64,000 nt of DNA, from NCBI GenBank assembly GCA_900466745.1, contig UBNE01000017.1:25471-89470 (forward strand), read 5' to 3'. A program made the translations under genes and the position numbers. This document shows, piece after piece, positions 20,628 through 32,270 of this stretch. Below the pieces are notes generated by a model. It had not been told where the DNA came from and did not search any database. It saw only the letters and a list, made by a program, of their open reading frames with translations. Source of the DNA: Hyphomicrobiales bacterium. GTDB lineage: Bacteria; Pseudomonadota; Alphaproteobacteria; Rhizobiales; Beijerinckiaceae. Position 1 is the stretch's first letter. Every line of letters starts with the position of its first letter.

Positions 20628-22142
20628 TCAACCGGCCATCAGCCGGTCGAAGACGGGATCGGGGTCGTCGACCTCGACCAGCCTCCTGCCCTCGATCACC
20701 CAGATCCGCGTCGCCACCCCGCGCACGAAGGCCCGGTCATGGCTGACCAGCAGGCAGGCGGGCTCGTGCTCGATCAGCTCGCTCTCCAGCCGGTCCTGCC
20801 CCTCGATGTCGAGATGGTTGGTCGGCTCGTCGAGCAGGTAGAAATTCGGCTGGGCGAGGCGCAGCAGCAGCATCGCCAGCCGCGCCTTCTGCCCGCCCGA
20901 GAACCGGGCGATCGGCGCGGACTGGCTCTCGCTCGCGATCCCCGCTCCCGCCAGCAGCGTGCGGGCGAGCTGGTCGCCGGCATCGCTCGACCGCTTCACC
21001 GCCTCCCAGGGCGTCGCCCAGGCGTCGAGCTGCGCCAATGCCTGGTCGGAATAGCCGAGCTTCAGGCTCGCCGCGCCGCGGATCTCCGGATCGCCTCCGT
21101 CCAGCGCCGCGCGCAGCCGCGCGACGAAGCGCGTCTTGCCGGTGCCGTTGGCGCCGAGCAGGGCGATCCGGTCGCCCTGCTCGATCCAGAGCGGGCCGGT
21201 GCGAAAGAGCAGCCGCCCGTCCGGCGCAACGATCGCCGTATCCTTGATCGCGACCAGCGCCTTGGCATGGCTGCCGCTGTTGCCGAGCCGGATCGCCCCC
21301 GCCGAACGCTCCTGATGGGCCGGGCGGGCGCTCTCCTCCAGCCTGTCGGCCCGCTCGGACAACTGCCTGGTCTTGACCACCAGCAGGTCCGAGCCGGAAT
21401 TGATGCCGATATTCTTGAGCTTGGCCGCCTGCTGCCGCAGCGCCCTCACCTTGCGCATATCGTTCTCGAACTGCCGGCCCCGCGCCGCGTCGCGCTCCTC
21501 CAGCGCCTGCAAGGCGCGCGAATAGGGCAGCGCGAAATCGGCGCTCTCCGCCGGGCGCAGGAACAGGGTCCGGCGGCTGACATCGTCGAGGAAGGCACGG
21601 TCATGGCTCGCCACCACGACGGCGCAATCGCGAGGCAGCGCGGCGAGGAAGCGTTCGAGCACGCCGATCCGCGCCAGATCGAGATGGTTGGTCGGCTCGT
21701 CGAGCAGGAGCAAATCGGGCTCGATCACCGCCGCCCGCGCCAGCAGCATGCTGCTCTGCCAGCCGCCCGAGAGCTCGCCGACCGGGCGGCCGCGCAAGGC
21801 CTCGTCGACGGCGAGATCGTCGAGCAGGACGTCGACCCGCCAGCTTTCGGTTTCGGCCGCCTCGGCATCGAGCGCGTCGCGCACCGCATCGTGGAGGCTC
21901 ATGGAAAGCAGCCGCGCCGGCGGATCCTGCGGCGCGAAGGCGGTGACGAGGCCGCGCGCCCGGGTCAGCGTGCCGCCCGTCGCCTCCTCCTCGCCGGCGA
22001 TGATGCGCAGCAGCGAGGATTTGCCGCGCCCATTGGCGGCGACGAGGCCGAGGCGGTCGCCCTTGGCGATGGCGAGGTCGAGCCCGGCGAACAGGGTCTC
22101 GGTACGGATGAGCGACAGGTCTTTGATGGCGATCAGGGACAT
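20628..22142 (-). CDS. ABC-F family ATPase
   Basis: 504 residues, two fused ABC domains without membrane segments. Walker A motifs are AANGRGKSS (about 35) and GANGTGKT (about 335); signatures are LSGGW and FSGGQ, each followed by LLLDEPTNHLD or YLLDEPTNHLD. A charged linker (about 240-285) joins them. ABC-F proteins act on ribosomes in translation or antibiotic protection rather than in transport. The first signature has W where Q is usual. The stop is 10 bp from the convergent SGNH gene stop. The specific subfamily cannot be told. Confidence 0.92.
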   Translation of the reverse strand: MSLIAIKDLSLIRTETLFAGLDLAIAKGDRLGLVAANGRGKSSLLRIIAGEEEATGGTLTRARGLVTAFAPQDPPARLLSMSLHDAVRDALDAEAAETESWRVDVLLDDLAVDEALRGRPVGELSGGWQSSMLLARAAVIEPDLLLLDEPTNHLDLARIGVLERFLAALPRDCAVVVASHDRAFLDDVSRRTLFLRPAESADFALPYSRALQALEERDAARGRQFENDMRKVRALRQQAAKLKNIGINSGSDLLVVKTRQLSERADRLEESARPAHQERSAGAIRLGNSGSHAKALVAIKDTAIVAPDGRLLFRTGPLWIEQGDRIALLGANGTGKTRFVARLRAALDGGDPEIRGAASLKLGYSDQALAQLDAWATPWEAVKRSSDAGDQLARTLLAGAGIASESQSAPIARFSGGQKARLAMLLLRLAQPNFYLLDEPTNHLDIEGQDRLESELIEHEPACLLVSHDRAFVRGVATRIWVIEGRRLVEVDDPDPVFDRLMAG

Positions 22143-22340
22143 CGGAATCTCATGAAGTCAGTCTGGCGCGAGCGGGCGCGCCGAAAAAGGCTGACGACGA
22201 GACGGCGATGCGTTCCCTGTCAGCCCCGCGAGACGAAGCGCGGGGCGCAGACAGGTCCGCGGGTGCGGCAATGGAAGCGGCGGCGCGGCGCCTGCTTCCC
22301 CTTCTGGCTCGATTCCATGGCGGCGAGCATAGAGCATCGG

Positions 22341-22366
22341 CCCGAAAAAGGGAGCGCGGTTTTCGC
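22341..22366. repeat. REP-like hairpin (CCCGAAAA...TTTTCG family)
   Basis: GGCCCGAAAAAGGGAGCGCGGTTTTCG is a short inverted repeat in the gap between the ABC-F and gltD genes, related to 52124-52150. Confidence 0.45.
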
Positions 22367-22408
22367 AGGAGGCCGATGCATCGGTGCTGAGGGCGCGGCC
22401 GATCCGCC

Positions 22409-23833
<1,425 letters not shown>

Positions 23834-23928
23834 GCCGTTTCTCTCGCCGTGTGCCCGGGATGTCCCGCGCGCGTGCCTTAACCTGATCGGAGTGCCGGGG
23901 CGCATGGCCCCGGACGGTGGCGTTTCGC

Positions 23929-26900
23929 TTATTCCGCAGCCTGCAAGGTGCGGGCCTGCTCCATCTCGCGCAGCGCGCGGCGGTACTCGACCGGCATCAC
24001 CTTGACGAACTTCGTGCGGTAATCCGCCCAGTTGTCGAGGATGGTGCGGGCGCGCTCAGAACCGGTGTAGTTGGCGTGGTTCGTCAGCATCTGCATCAGC
24101 CGCTCATCGTCATGGCCCGACATGTTGGTCATGTCGATGCGGCCCTTGTGCTCGAGATCGCCGCCGTGATGGTGCAGCCGCTCCATCAGCTCCTCCTCCT
24201 CCTCGACCGGTTCGAGATCGACCATGGAGAGGTTGCAGCGCGACTTGAAGGTGCCGTCCTCGTCCAGCACATAGGCGATGCCGCCCGACATGCCGGCGGC
24301 GAAGTTGCGCCCCGTCTGGCCGATGACCGCGACGACGCCGCCGGTCATGTATTCGCAGCCATGGTCGCCGGTGCCTTCGACCACCGCGATCGCGCCGGAA
24401 TTGCGCACCGCGAAGCGCTCGCCGGCGACGCCCCTGAAATAGGCCTCGCCCGAGATCGCGCCGTAGAGCACCGTGTTGCCGACGATGATCGAGCGTTCGG
24501 CCACGGCCTTCGAGGCCGGATCCGGCTTCACGATCAGCTTGCCGCCGGAGAGGCCCTTGCCGACATAGTCATTGGCCTGGCCGGTGAGCTCGACCGTGAC
24601 GCCCGCGGCGAGGAAGGCGGCGAAGCTCTGGCCCGAGGTGCCCTTCAGCTTCACCGTGATGGTGTCGTCCGGCAGGCCGGCATGGCCGTAGTTCTTCGCC
24701 ACGACGCCCGAGAGCATCGCGCCGGCCGAGCGGTCGACATTCGAGATCGTCTCCTCGATCACGACCGGGGTGCCGGTCTCGATCGCGCCTTCCGCCGCCT
24801 CGATCAGCCTGCGGTCGAGCACGGTGTCGATCGGGTGGTTCTGCCGCTCGACATGGCGGATCGCCACGCCCGGCAGCTCGACCTTGTGGAAGAGCTTCGC
24901 GAAATCGAGCCCCCTCGCCTTCCAGTGATCGATCGCCTCGCGCTTGTCGAGCAGGTCGGAGCGGCCGACGAGTTCCTCGATCCTGGTGAAGCCCATCTCC
25001 GCCATGATCCGGCGGACATCCTCGGCCACGAAGAAGAAGTAGTTCACCACATGCTCGGGCAGGCCCTTGAAGCGCTTGCGCAGCACCGGGTCCTGCGTCG
25101 CGACCCCGACCGGGCAGGTGTTGAGATGGCATTTGCGCATCATGATGCAGCCGGCCGCGATCAGCGGCGCGGTCGAGAAGCCGAATTCGTCGGCCCCGAG
25201 CAGCGCGCCGATGACGACGTCCCGCCCCGTCCGCAACCCGCCGTCGACCTGAAGCGCGACGCGGCCGCGGAGCTGGTTCAGCACCAGCGTCTGCTGCGTC
25301 TCGGCGAGCCCGATCTCCCAGGGCGAGCCGGCATGCTTCAGCGAGGTCAGCGGGCTCGCGCCCGTGCCGCCCTCGAAGCCCGAGATGGTGATGTGGTCGG
25401 CCCGCGACTTGGCGACGCCGGCCGCGACCGTGCCGACGCCGATCTCGGAGACGAGCTTCACCGAGACGTCCGCCGCCGGGTTGACGTTCTTGAGGTCGAA
25501 GATGAGCTGCGCCAGATCCTCGATCGAATAGATGTCGTGATGCGGCGGCGGCGAAATCAGGCCGACGCCCGGCGTCGAATGCCGGGTCCGGGCGATCTTG
25601 GCGTCGACCTTGTGGCCGGGGAGCTGGCCGCCCTCGCCGGGCTTGGCGCCCTGCGCCACCTTGATCTGCATCACATCGGAATTGACGAGGTATTCGGTGG
25701 TGACGCCGAAGCGGCCGGACGCGATCTGCTTGATCGCCGAGCGCTTGGAGCGCCCGTCCGGCAGCGGCTTGAAGCGGATCGCCTCCTCGCCGCCCTCGCC
25801 GGTGTTCGACTTGCCGCCGATCTGGTTCATCGCGATGGCGAGCGTCTCATGCGCCTCGCGCGAGATCGAGCCGAAGGACATCGCGCCGGTGGCGAAGCGC
25901 TTGACGATCTCGGCCGCCGGCTCGACGGCCTCCAGCGGCACGGGCTTGCGCCCGTCATCTTCCGCCATCTTCACCTTGAACAGCCCGCGGATGGTGCTGA
26001 GCCGCCGGCCCTCGTCGTTGACCTGCCGGGCGAAATCCTCGTAGCGCTCCTGCGCGTTGAGGCGCACCGCATGCTGCAGCGAGGCGACCACGTCCGGCTT
26101 CCAGACATGGTCCTCGCCGCGGACGCGGTACATGTATTCGCCGCCGATATCGAGGCTGTCGCGGTAGAGCGGCGAGTCGCCGAAGGCGTCGCGATGGCGC
26201 CTGACGCTCTCCTCCGCGATCTCCTCCAGCCCGACGCCCTCGATCGCGGTGCCGGTGCCGAAGAAGAACTTGTCGACGAAGGCGCTCTTCAGGCCGACCG
26301 CGTCGAAGATCTGCGCGCCGCAATAGGACTGGTAGGTCGAGATGCCCATCTTGGACATCACCTTGAGCACGCCCTTGCCGACCGACTTGATGTAGCGCGT
26401 CACCACCTCGCCGGCATCGACCTCCTCCGGGAAGGCGCCCTGCTCGTGCTGGTCGAGCAGGGTGTCGAAGGCGAGATAGGGGTTGATCGCCTCGGCGCCG
26501 TAGCCGGCGAGGCAGCAGAAATGATGGATCTCGCGCGGCTCGCCGGATTCGACGACGAGGCCGACCGAGGTGCGCAGCCCCTTGCGGATCAGGTGGTGAT
26601 GCACCGCCGCCGTCGCGAGCAGCGCCGGGATCGGGATGCGGTCGGAGCCCACCTGCCGGTCGGACAGGATGATGATGTTGTAGCCGCCATGGACCGCGGC
26701 CTCCGCGCGCTCGCACAGCCGCTCCAGCGCGCCTTCCATGCCGGCCGCGCCCTCGCGCGCCGGATAGGTGAAGTCGATGGTCTTGGTGTCGAAGCGATCC
26801 TCGTAATGGCCGATGCAGCGGATCTTCTCGAGATCGTCGTTGGTCAGGATCGGCGTGCGCACTTCGAGGCGCTTGCGCCGCGAGGTGCCTTCCAGGTCGA

Positions 26901-28617
26901 GGATGTTCGGCCGCGGCCCGATGAAGGAGAGCAGGCTCATCACCAGCTCCTCGCGGATCGGGTCGATCGGCGGGTTCGTCACCTGCGCGAAGTTCTGCTT
27001 GAAATAGGTGTAGAGCAGCTTCGACTTGAGCGAGAGCGCCGAGATCGGCGTGTCGGTGCCCATCGAGCCCACGGCTTCCTGCCCGGTCACCGCCATCGGC
27101 GCCATCAGCAGGCGGACATCCTCGGTGGTGTAGCCGAAGGCCTGCTGGCGATCGAGCAGCGGCACGTCGGTGCGCGAGGCCCGCGCCTCGACCGGCGGCA
27201 ACTCCTCCAGCACGATCTGGGTGCGCTTCAGCCAGTCCTTGTAGGGATTGGCGAGGCAGAGCTGCGTCTTGATCTCGTCGTCGCCGATGATGCGGCCCTG
27301 TTCGAGGTCGATCAGCAGCATCTTGCCGGGCTGGAGCCGCCACTTCTCGACGATCTTCTCCTCCGGGATCGGCAGCACGCCGAACTCCGAGGCCAGCACC
27401 ACGAGCCCGTCATCGGTGACGAGATAGCGCGCCGGACGCAGCCCGTTGCGGTCGAGCGTCGCGCCGATCTGGCGCCCATCGGTGAAGGCGATCGCGGCCG
27501 GCCCGTCCCAGGGCTCCATCAGCGCGGCGTGGTATTCGTAGAAGGCGCGCCGCTCCTCGTTCATCAGCGGGTTGCCGTTCCACGCCTCCGGCACGAGCAT
27601 CATCATGGCGTGCGCCAGCGAGTAGCCGCCCTGCACCAAAAATTCGAGCGCATTGTCGAAGCAGGCCGTGTCCGACTGCCCCTCATAGGAGATCGGCCAG
27701 AGCTTCGAGATATCCGAGCCGAACAGCTCCGAATCGACGCTCGCCTGCCGCGCCGCCATCCAGTTGACGTTGCCGCGCAGCGTGTTGATCTCGCCGTTAT
27801 GGGCGACCATCCGGTACGGGTGGGCGAGCCGCCAGGACGGGAAGGTGTTGGTGGCGAAGCGCTGATGGACCAGCGCGATGGCGCTGACGAAGCGCTCGTC
27901 CTGCAGATCCTTGAAATAGGAGCCGAGCTGGTTCACCAGCACCATGCCCTTGTAGACGATGGTGCGGGCCGACATCGAGACGGGGTAGTACTCCGCCGTC
28001 TTGCGCTCCTGATGCTTGTAGACTTTGTTCGAGACCGACTTGCGCAGGACATAGACCTGCCGCTCGAACTCCTCCTCGCTGGCGATGTCGTCGGGGCGCC
28101 CGACGAAGAGCTGGCGGTGCACCGGCTCGGTCTCCAGCACCGCCTTGCCGAGGTCGCTGTTGTCGACCGGCACGTCGCGCCAGCCGAGGAAGTTGAGCCC
28201 CTCCTCCTCGACGGTCTGCGCGATGATCTCCTCGCAGAGCGCCCGGATCGCCGGATCGCGCGGCATGAAGAACTGGCCGACGGCGTAGAAGCCCGGCTCT
28301 GGCAGGTCGATGCCGAGCCTCGCGCACTCCTCCTTGAAGAAGCGGTGCGGAATCTGGGTGAGGATGCCGCAGCCGTCGCCGAGCTTCGGATCCGCCCCGA
28401 CCGCGCCGCGATGGTCGATATTGTGCAGGATCTGCAGGCCCTGCTGCACGATGGCGTGGCTCTTGCGGTTCTTCATGTCGGCGATGAAGCCGACGCCGCA
28501 GGAATCCTTCTCGTTGGCCGGGTCGTAGAGGCCTTGCCGCATCGGCAGGGCCGGATCATAGGCCGCCGGAAAACGCGCGAGCCCCTCTGCGCCGCTGACC
28601 TTGCTGGTTGCGCTCAT
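23929..28617 (-). CDS. gltB: Glutamate synthase large (alpha) subunit
   Basis: 1562 residues, full length. The class II glutaminase domain begins at C40 ([11 protein letters not shown]), exposed after removal of a 39-residue propeptide. The central and FMN-binding (beta/alpha)8 domains follow, with the 3Fe-4S ligand segment [15 protein letters not shown], and then the C-terminal GXGXG beta helix ([14 protein letters not shown]). It makes glutamate from glutamine and 2-oxoglutarate with electrons from GltD. ATG at 28617 has CAGG seven bases upstream; a TTG two codons earlier is the only alternative. Confidence 0.98.
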   Translation of the reverse strand: MSATSKVSGAEGLARFPAAYDPALPMRQGLYDPANEKDSCGVGFIADMKNRKSHAIVQQGLQILHNIDHRGAVGADPKLGDGCGILTQIPHRFFKEECARLGIDLPEPGFYAVGQFFMPRDPAIRALCEEIIAQTVEEEGLNFLGWRDVPVDNSDLGKAVLETEPVHRQLFVGRPDDIASEEEFERQVYVLRKSVSNKVYKHQERKTAEYYPVSMSARTIVYKGMVLVNQLGSYFKDLQDERFVSAIALVHQRFATNTFPSWRLAHPYRMVAHNGEINTLRGNVNWMAARQASVDSELFGSDISKLWPISYEGQSDTACFDNALEFLVQGGYSLAHAMMMLVPEAWNGNPLMNEERRAFYEYHAALMEPWDGPAAIAFTDGRQIGATLDRNGLRPARYLVTDDGLVVLASEFGVLPIPEEKIVEKWRLQPGKMLLIDLEQGRIIGDDEIKTQLCLANPYKDWLKRTQIVLEELPPVEARASRTDVPLLDRQQAFGYTTEDVRLLMAPMAVTGQEAVGSMGTDTPISALSLKSKLLYTYFKQNFAQVTNPPIDPIREELVMSLLSFIGPRPNILDLEGTSRRKRLEVRTPILTNDDLEKIRCIGHYEDRFDTKTIDFTYPAREGAAGMEGALERLCERAEAAVHGGYNIIILSDRQVGSDRIPIPALLATAAVHHHLIRKGLRTSVGLVVESGEPREIHHFCCLAGYGAEAINPYLAFDTLLDQHEQGAFPEEVDAGEVVTRYIKSVGKGVLKVMSKMGISTYQSYCGAQIFDAVGLKSAFVDKFFFGTGTAIEGVGLEEIAEESVRRHRDAFGDSPLYRDSLDIGGEYMYRVRGEDHVWKPDVVASLQHAVRLNAQERYEDFARQVNDEGRRLSTIRGLFKVKMAEDDGRKPVPLEAVEPAAEIVKRFATGAMSFGSISREAHETLAIAMNQIGGKSNTGEGGEEAIRFKPLPDGRSKRSAIKQIASGRFGVTTEYLVNSDVMQIKVAQGAKPGEGGQLPGHKVDAKIARTRHSTPGVGLISPPPHHDIYSIEDLAQLIFDLKNVNPAADVSVKLVSEIGVGTVAAGVAKSRADHITISGFEGGTGASPLTSLKHAGSPWEIGLAETQQTLVLNQLRGRVALQVDGGLRTGRDVVIGALLGADEFGFSTAPLIAAGCIMMRKCHLNTCPVGVATQDPVLRKRFKGLPEHVVNYFFFVAEDVRRIMAEMGFTRIEELVGRSDLLDKREAIDHWKARGLDFAKLFHKVELPGVAIRHVERQNHPIDTVLDRRLIEAAEGAIETGTPVVIEETISNVDRSAGAMLSGVVAKNYGHAGLPDDTITVKLKGTSGQSFAAFLAAGVTVELTGQANDYVGKGLSGGKLIVKPDPASKAVAERSIIVGNTVLYGAISGEAYFRGVAGERFAVRNSGAIAVVEGTGDHGCEYMTGGVVAVIGQTGRNFAAGMSGGIAYVLDEDGTFKSRCNLSMVDLEPVEEEEELMERLHHHGGDLEHKGRIDMTNMSGHDDERLMQMLTNHANYTGSERARTILDNWADYRTKFVKVMPVEYRRALREMEQARTLQAAE

Positions 28618-29217
28618 CGTCAAACCTGCTCCCAGAACCCCGCTGGCTCTTCACCGGCGGACAAACCGTCACTCTCGATCCTCCCCGCGGCAGGCCCCGG
28701 CGCCGACGCCGCCGGTCGGCAGCGCGGATGAGGCCAAGGCGGGTCGGCCGTCGTCTCGTCGGAGGCTTACTTGCGCTTCGTTTCGATCGCGCCCGCGTCC
28801 TCCGCAGGCGCCTTCGGGCTCGCTGTCGCCCGGCCGCGCCTGTCTCAGGCCGTCGTTTTACGGATGCGCGTACGGTTGGCTTCGGCAGTATTGGCCTGGC
28901 CCCTCGTCATGCTCCGCTCCATTGCGACGGCACGACCCCGGCTGAACCAGCCTTCGGTCGGCGCGGTGAAAAATGGGACAGCAACACTGTCCTATTGCGA
29001 TGAACTTGCCAGAATTCCAATCTACGCACAAGCGCCGATTTCGCGTCGCAGCGAAATTTTATTGCAAAATCGAATCCATGCCAGACATTTCCGGCACGAA
29101 AGCCCGAGTCGGACGGTCCGCTTCTTGTTTTGCCGGGTTTCGACCGGCGCGGCGCGCAGGCCCCCTCTCCGCCGCTGTCGGTTGGCAGGAAAGCGGCCCT
29201 TCCCTAACCCTTGGCGC
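28618..29217. other. 600-bp divergent intergenic region gltB / threonine aldolase
   Basis: No convincing gene. It must hold the gltB and threonine aldolase promoters. Two structures stand out: a 25-bp interrupted palindrome at 28972-28996, and a hairpin ATTTCGC-GTCGCA-GCGAAAT (29038-29057) followed by TTT. The segment from about 28680 to 28970 is GC-rich and featureless to me. A reading frame stays open through it into the aldolase, but it shows no start context or family pattern. Confidence 0.5.
28972..28996. promoter_or_regulatory. Palindromic site AATgGGACAG-CAACA-CTGTCCtATT
   Basis: Six-bp perfect arms GGACAG and CTGTCC separated by five bases, with the pairing resuming as AAT/ATT after one mismatch on each side. 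The spacing suits a dimeric regulator. It lies 355 bp upstream of gltB and 222 bp upstream of the aldolase gene, so the target is uncertain. Confidence 0.45.
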
Positions 29218-30273
29218 ATGAACTTCATCAGCGACAACACCGCCGGCGCCAGCCCCCGCGTCATGGCCGCGCTGGCCGCCGCCAATGACGGCCCGGCCTC
29301 CGGCTATGGCAGCGACGACTGGACGAAGCGGGTCGAAGAGCGGCTCTCGGCCCTGTTCGAGCGCGAGGTCGCGGCCTTCCTGGTGACGACGGGCACGGCC
29401 GCGAACGCGCTGGCCCTCGCCAGCGTGGTCAAGCCCTGGGGCGCGGTGCTCACCCATGAGGAGAGCCATATCGTCGAGGACGAGTGCGGCGCGCCCGAAT
29501 TCTTCAGCAACGGCGCCAAGCTGGTCGACCTTCCCGGCACCGGCGGCAAGCTGACGCCCGAGGCGGTGGCCCGGGCGCTGGGCTATCTGAACGAGGGCAG
29601 CTTCCACAACGTCCAGGCGCAGGCGCTGTCGCTCACCCAGGCGACGGAATGCGGCACGATCTATACGCCGGAGGAGGTCCGCGCCCTCAAGCAGGCCGTC
29701 GCGGCGCGGCGCCTGACGGTCCATATGGACGGCTCCCGCTTCGCCAACGCCCTCGTCACGCTCGGCTGCACCCCCGCCGAGATCACCTGGAAGGCGGGCG
29801 TCGACGTCCTTTCCTTCGGCGGCACCAAGAACGGCGCCTGGGCGGTGGAGGCCGTGGTCTTCTTCGACCCGGCCCAGGCCGATGAGATGAAATGGCGGCG
29901 CAAGCGCGCCGGCCAGACCCTGTCCAAGGGCCGTTTCCTCGGCGCCCAGTTCGAGGCCCTGCTCGCCGAGGACCACTGGCTCGATCTCGCCCGCCACGCC
30001 AATGCGCAGGCGAAGCGCCTTGCCGACGCCGCCGTCGACGGCGGCCAGGCGCGGCTCGCCTGGCCGAGCCAGGCCAACGAGGTCTTCCTGATCCTGCCTG
30101 CCGCGACGCAAGCGCGGCTGGAGGCGGCGGGCGTGCGCTACCATTCCTGGCCGGGCCGCTCGCTCGCGCCCGACAACGCCCTGCGCGAAGGCGAGATCGT
30201 CGGCCGCTTCGTCATGTCCTTCGCGACCGAGCCGGCCGACGTCGGCCGGCTGATCGCGACGATCGCGGGCTGA
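29218..30273 (+). CDS. Low-specificity L-threonine aldolase
   Basis: 351 residues, fold type I PLP enzyme. The PLP lysine is K204 in LSFGGTKNGAW. The N-terminus NFISDNTAGASPRVM, the VTTGTAANALAL loop and VHMDGSRFANAL, which carries the cofactor aspartate, are family features. It splits threonine or allo-threonine into glycine and acetaldehyde. The in-frame sequence upstream of the ATG at 29218 is not family-like. No co-transcribed partner; the next gene starts 88 bp downstream. Confidence 0.92.
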   Translation: MNFISDNTAGASPRVMAALAAANDGPASGYGSDDWTKRVEERLSALFEREVAAFLVTTGTAANALALASVVKPWGAVLTHEESHIVEDECGAPEFFSNGAKLVDLPGTGGKLTPEAVARALGYLNEGSFHNVQAQALSLTQATECGTIYTPEEVRALKQAVAARRLTVHMDGSRFANALVTLGCTPAEITWKAGVDVLSFGGTKNGAWAVEAVVFFDPAQADEMKWRRKRAGQTLSKGRFLGAQFEALLAEDHWLDLARHANAQAKRLADAAVDGGQARLAWPSQANEVFLILPAATQARLEAAGVRYHSWPGRSLAPDNALREGEIVGRFVMSFATEPADVGRLIATIAG

Positions 30274-30361
30274 TGCGGCTTTCGGCGCAACCCGGCCCCA
30301 TGCCTGCCGCAATCGCTAAGGAAAACTGAACGCCGCGCGACACCCGTTAAGGAAGGAAGCC

Positions 30362-31318
30362 ATGGCAAAACGTTCGACCGCGTCGAGGCGCATCGGTCTG
30401 ATGGGCTTGGCCGTGGCCGGTGCGCTCGCCGGCTCGGCGGGAGGCGCCGCCGCCCAGTTTTATTATTATGACGACGACTACTATGCGGTGCCGGCGGTGC
30501 CCTATCCGCCGGCCTATGGCTATGGATACGGCTATCGCTACGCCCCCCGCATCGCCGAGCCGGTGACGGCCTACGACATCCGGCGCATCGCCTCCCAGAC
30601 CTATGGCTTCGTGCGGATCGACCGGCTCTACCGCAGCGCCGACACCTATGTCGTCGACGGCATGCGGGCGAACGGGCAGCGGCAGCGGCTGATTCTCGAC
30701 GCCTTCGCCGGCAACCTGATCCGCCGCGTCCCGCTGCGCGGCGCCCAGGCCGGACAGGGGCCGGATATCGCGCGGATCGACCCGCTGCAGGAGCGCGAGC
30801 CTTCGCGCCCGCGCCTCGTGCCTCAGCCGCCGCAGCGCCCGGCCGAGCTCGCGCCGCCGGCCGCGGCGAGCGCGCCCGCGACCGTCATCCCGCCTGCTCC
30901 CGCCGCGCCGGAGAAGGCGCCGGCCCCGCAGCCCGCGCCGCACCCCCCTGTCGAAGCCAACGCCCCGGCGACGCAGGAGTCGCCGCCCTCCCCGGCCGCG
31001 CCGGCCGCACCGGAGAGGGCGCCGAGCCCGCAGCCCGCGCCACAGCCCCCCGTCGAGGCCAATGCCCCGGCGACGCAGGAGGCCCCGCCTGCGGCCGCTA
31101 CCCCGGCATCTCCCGAAAGCGCCCCGGAGAAGCCCCGGCTGGTCAACCCGCAGGATGTGCGCGGCATCGACGAAACCGAGCGCAGGCCGCCTCTGGCGAC
31201 ACGGCCGCCCGCCTCCGCCGAAGCCGCCGTGCCGCTGGCGCCGGTGCAGGGTCAGGATTCGGGCACCGCGAAACCGCGCCCCGAAACGCCGATCGTCCCG
31301 GTGGCGCCGCTGGACTGA
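30362..31318 (+). CDS. Exported proline/alanine-rich repeat protein
   Basis: 318 residues. Signal peptide 1-32 (ending GGAAAQ), then a Tyr-rich segment (FYYYDDDYYAVP...YGYGYGYRY, about 33-60) and a small conserved-looking domain (about 65-120, DIRRIASQTYGFVRIDRLYR...YVVDGMRANGQRQRLILDAFAGNLI) that resembles a PepSY-like fold. The rest is low-complexity Pro/Ala with a tandem repeat of about 33 residues around PPVEANAPATQE. Probably periplasmic and partly disordered. Family not recognised. GGAAGGAAGCC precedes the ATG. Confidence 0.75.
   Translation: MAKRSTASRRIGLMGLAVAGALAGSAGGAAAQFYYYDDDYYAVPAVPYPPAYGYGYGYRYAPRIAEPVTAYDIRRIASQTYGFVRIDRLYRSADTYVVDGMRANGQRQRLILDAFAGNLIRRVPLRGAQAGQGPDIARIDPLQEREPSRPRLVPQPPQRPAELAPPAAASAPATVIPPAPAAPEKAPAPQPAPHPPVEANAPATQESPPSPAAPAAPERAPSPQPAPQPPVEANAPATQEAPPAAATPASPESAPEKPRLVNPQDVRGIDETERRPPLATRPPASAEAAVPLAPVQGQDSGTAKPRPETPIVPVAPLD
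30892..31090 (+). repeat. Two tandem ~99-bp in-frame repeats
   Basis: Two copies encode A-P-E-(K/R)-A-P-x-P-Q-P-A-P-x-P-P-V-E-A-N-A-P-A-T-Q-E with a short Pro-rich spacer, inside the Pro/Ala-rich exported protein. Copy-number change by slippage is plausible. Confidence 0.65.
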
Positions 31319-31455
31319 GCCGGCATCCGGGTCGGACCGGCGTCACATCCCGGGCGAGGCGGCCTCCCAAGCCGGCCGCCGCCGGCATGGCAAGCCCGGT
31401 CCGGCCGTCGGCAAGCCCCGGGAGAGGCGGCTCCATCCTTCGCGCGCAACAAAAA

Positions 31456-31477
31456 GGGCTCCCGTCTCCGGGAGCCC
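31456..31477 (-). terminator. Rho-independent terminator of hsp20
   Basis: GGGCTCCCG-loop-CGGGAGCCC: a perfect 9-bp stem with a 4-base loop. Read on the minus strand it is followed by TTTTTGTT, about 30 bp after the hsp20 stop. Confidence 0.88.
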
Positions 31478-31506
31478 TCGCCGTTCAGAGCAGAGGCTCT
31501 GAAGGA

Positions 31507-31980
31507 TTACGCGGCCTTGGCGGTCTCGACCTTGGCTTCGAGAACCTTGGCCGAACCGGCGCCGATCGGGATCTGGCGCGGCTTCTTGGCCTCGGGGATC
31601 TCGCGCACGAGGTCGATATGGAGCAGGCCGTTCTCGAGGCTGGCGCCGGTCACCTGCACATAATCGGCAAGCTGGAAGCGGCGCTCGAAGGCGCGCGCGG
31701 CGATGCCCTGATGCAGGACCTCGCGCTTCTCGTCATTGTCGTTCGTCTGCTTCTCGCCCTTGACGGTCAGCGCGTTCTCCTTGCTCTCGATCGAGAGGTC
31801 GGCCTCGCTGAAGCCCGCGACCGCGATGGTGATGCGGTAGGCGTTCTCGGCGGTGCGCTCGATATTGTAGGGCGGGTAGCTCGGCGCCGTTTCGTTGCTG
31901 GTCGCCTGGTCGAGCAGCGAGAACAGGCGGTCGAAGCCGACGGTCGAACGATAGAGGGGGGAGAGATCGAAATGACGCAT
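31507..31980 (-). CDS. Small heat-shock protein (Hsp20/alpha-crystallin, IbpA-like)
   Basis: 157 residues. The N-terminal MRHFDLSPLYRSTVGFDRLFSLLD matches class A rhizobial IbpA-like Hsp20s. The alpha-crystallin domain follows (about 36-130: NAYRITIAVAGFSEADLSI, ARAFERRFQLADYV, ENGLLHIDL) and the I-P-I motif closes the C-terminal tail (RQIPIG). It binds unfolding proteins in heat stress. The gene has an RpoH-like promoter, a ROSE-type 5' leader over its ribosome site and a strong terminator, a complete stand-alone heat-shock unit. Confidence 0.95.
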   Translation of the reverse strand: MRHFDLSPLYRSTVGFDRLFSLLDQATSNETAPSYPPYNIERTAENAYRITIAVAGFSEADLSIESKENALTVKGEKQTNDNDEKREVLHQGIAARAFERRFQLADYVQVTGASLENGLLHIDLVREIPEAKKPRQIPIGAGSAKVLEAKVETAKAA

Positions 31981-32072
31981 GATGTGTCCTCCAGAGAAGC
32001 GACAGGCAGTACGGCCCGCCTCGCCTGAGCGCGGGCCTGGTTGAGGTTCGCGCAGCCGGTTCCGGCCTGCGC
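31981..32072 (-). promoter_or_regulatory. ROSE-like RNA thermometer in hsp20 leader
   Basis: The leader can form three hairpins: 32050-32072 (GCGCA/TGCGC with GCCGG/CCGGC), 32013-32037 (GCCCGC/GCGGGC) and 31986-32003. In the last, GUC[G]CUUC pairs with GGAGGAC, so the ribosome site GGAGG is masked. The strand opposite carries UCGCU, matching the ROSE motif U(U/C)GCU including the bulged G. The site lies seven bases before ATG. ROSE elements melt on heating and are typical of rhizobial hsp20 genes. Folding was done by eye. Confidence 0.75.
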
Positions 32073-32078
32073 AGGATT

Positions 32079-32108
32079 GATCTGGTAAAGCGTTTTCGGC
32101 TTTTCAAG
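32079..32108 (-). promoter_or_regulatory. RpoH (sigma-32)-like promoter of hsp20
   Basis: CTTGAA (32108-32103), a 17-bp spacer and CCAGATC (32085-32079), read on the minus strand. The -35 matches the alphaproteobacterial RpoH consensus well; the -10 only partly. The predicted start near 32072 gives a leader of about 90 bases. Confidence 0.6.
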
Positions 32109-32270
32109 AGGCCGGCGCGAAGGGCATAACCAGCCGAGGGGAACCCGCTCGCCGGAGCGGTCCCGAGCGCGGCGGACGCCGCCGCGCAGGACGACGATCC
32201 GATCCATCAGAGGGCCGGAGCAGCCTCGCGCTTCGCGGAAGCGCGCAGCGGCGCCGGCCCGGAGTCAGCC

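Noticed and set aside
23917..28731. A 1604-codon open frame antisense to gltB
   Set aside because: It mirrors gltB in a high-GC genome where stop codons are rare on the opposite strand. Its composition is Arg/Asp/His/Leu-rich nonsense without motifs, while gltB is complete and recognisable.
28771..29217. In-frame 5' extension of the threonine aldolase gene by about 149 codons
   Set aside because: The extra sequence has no family similarity and no good ribosome site, while the ATG at 29218 gives the standard N-terminus.
30892..31090. Tandem repeats considered as a CRISPR array or satellite
   Set aside because: Only two copies, in frame, and encoding a Pro/Ala-rich segment of a secreted protein; no spacers or cas genes.
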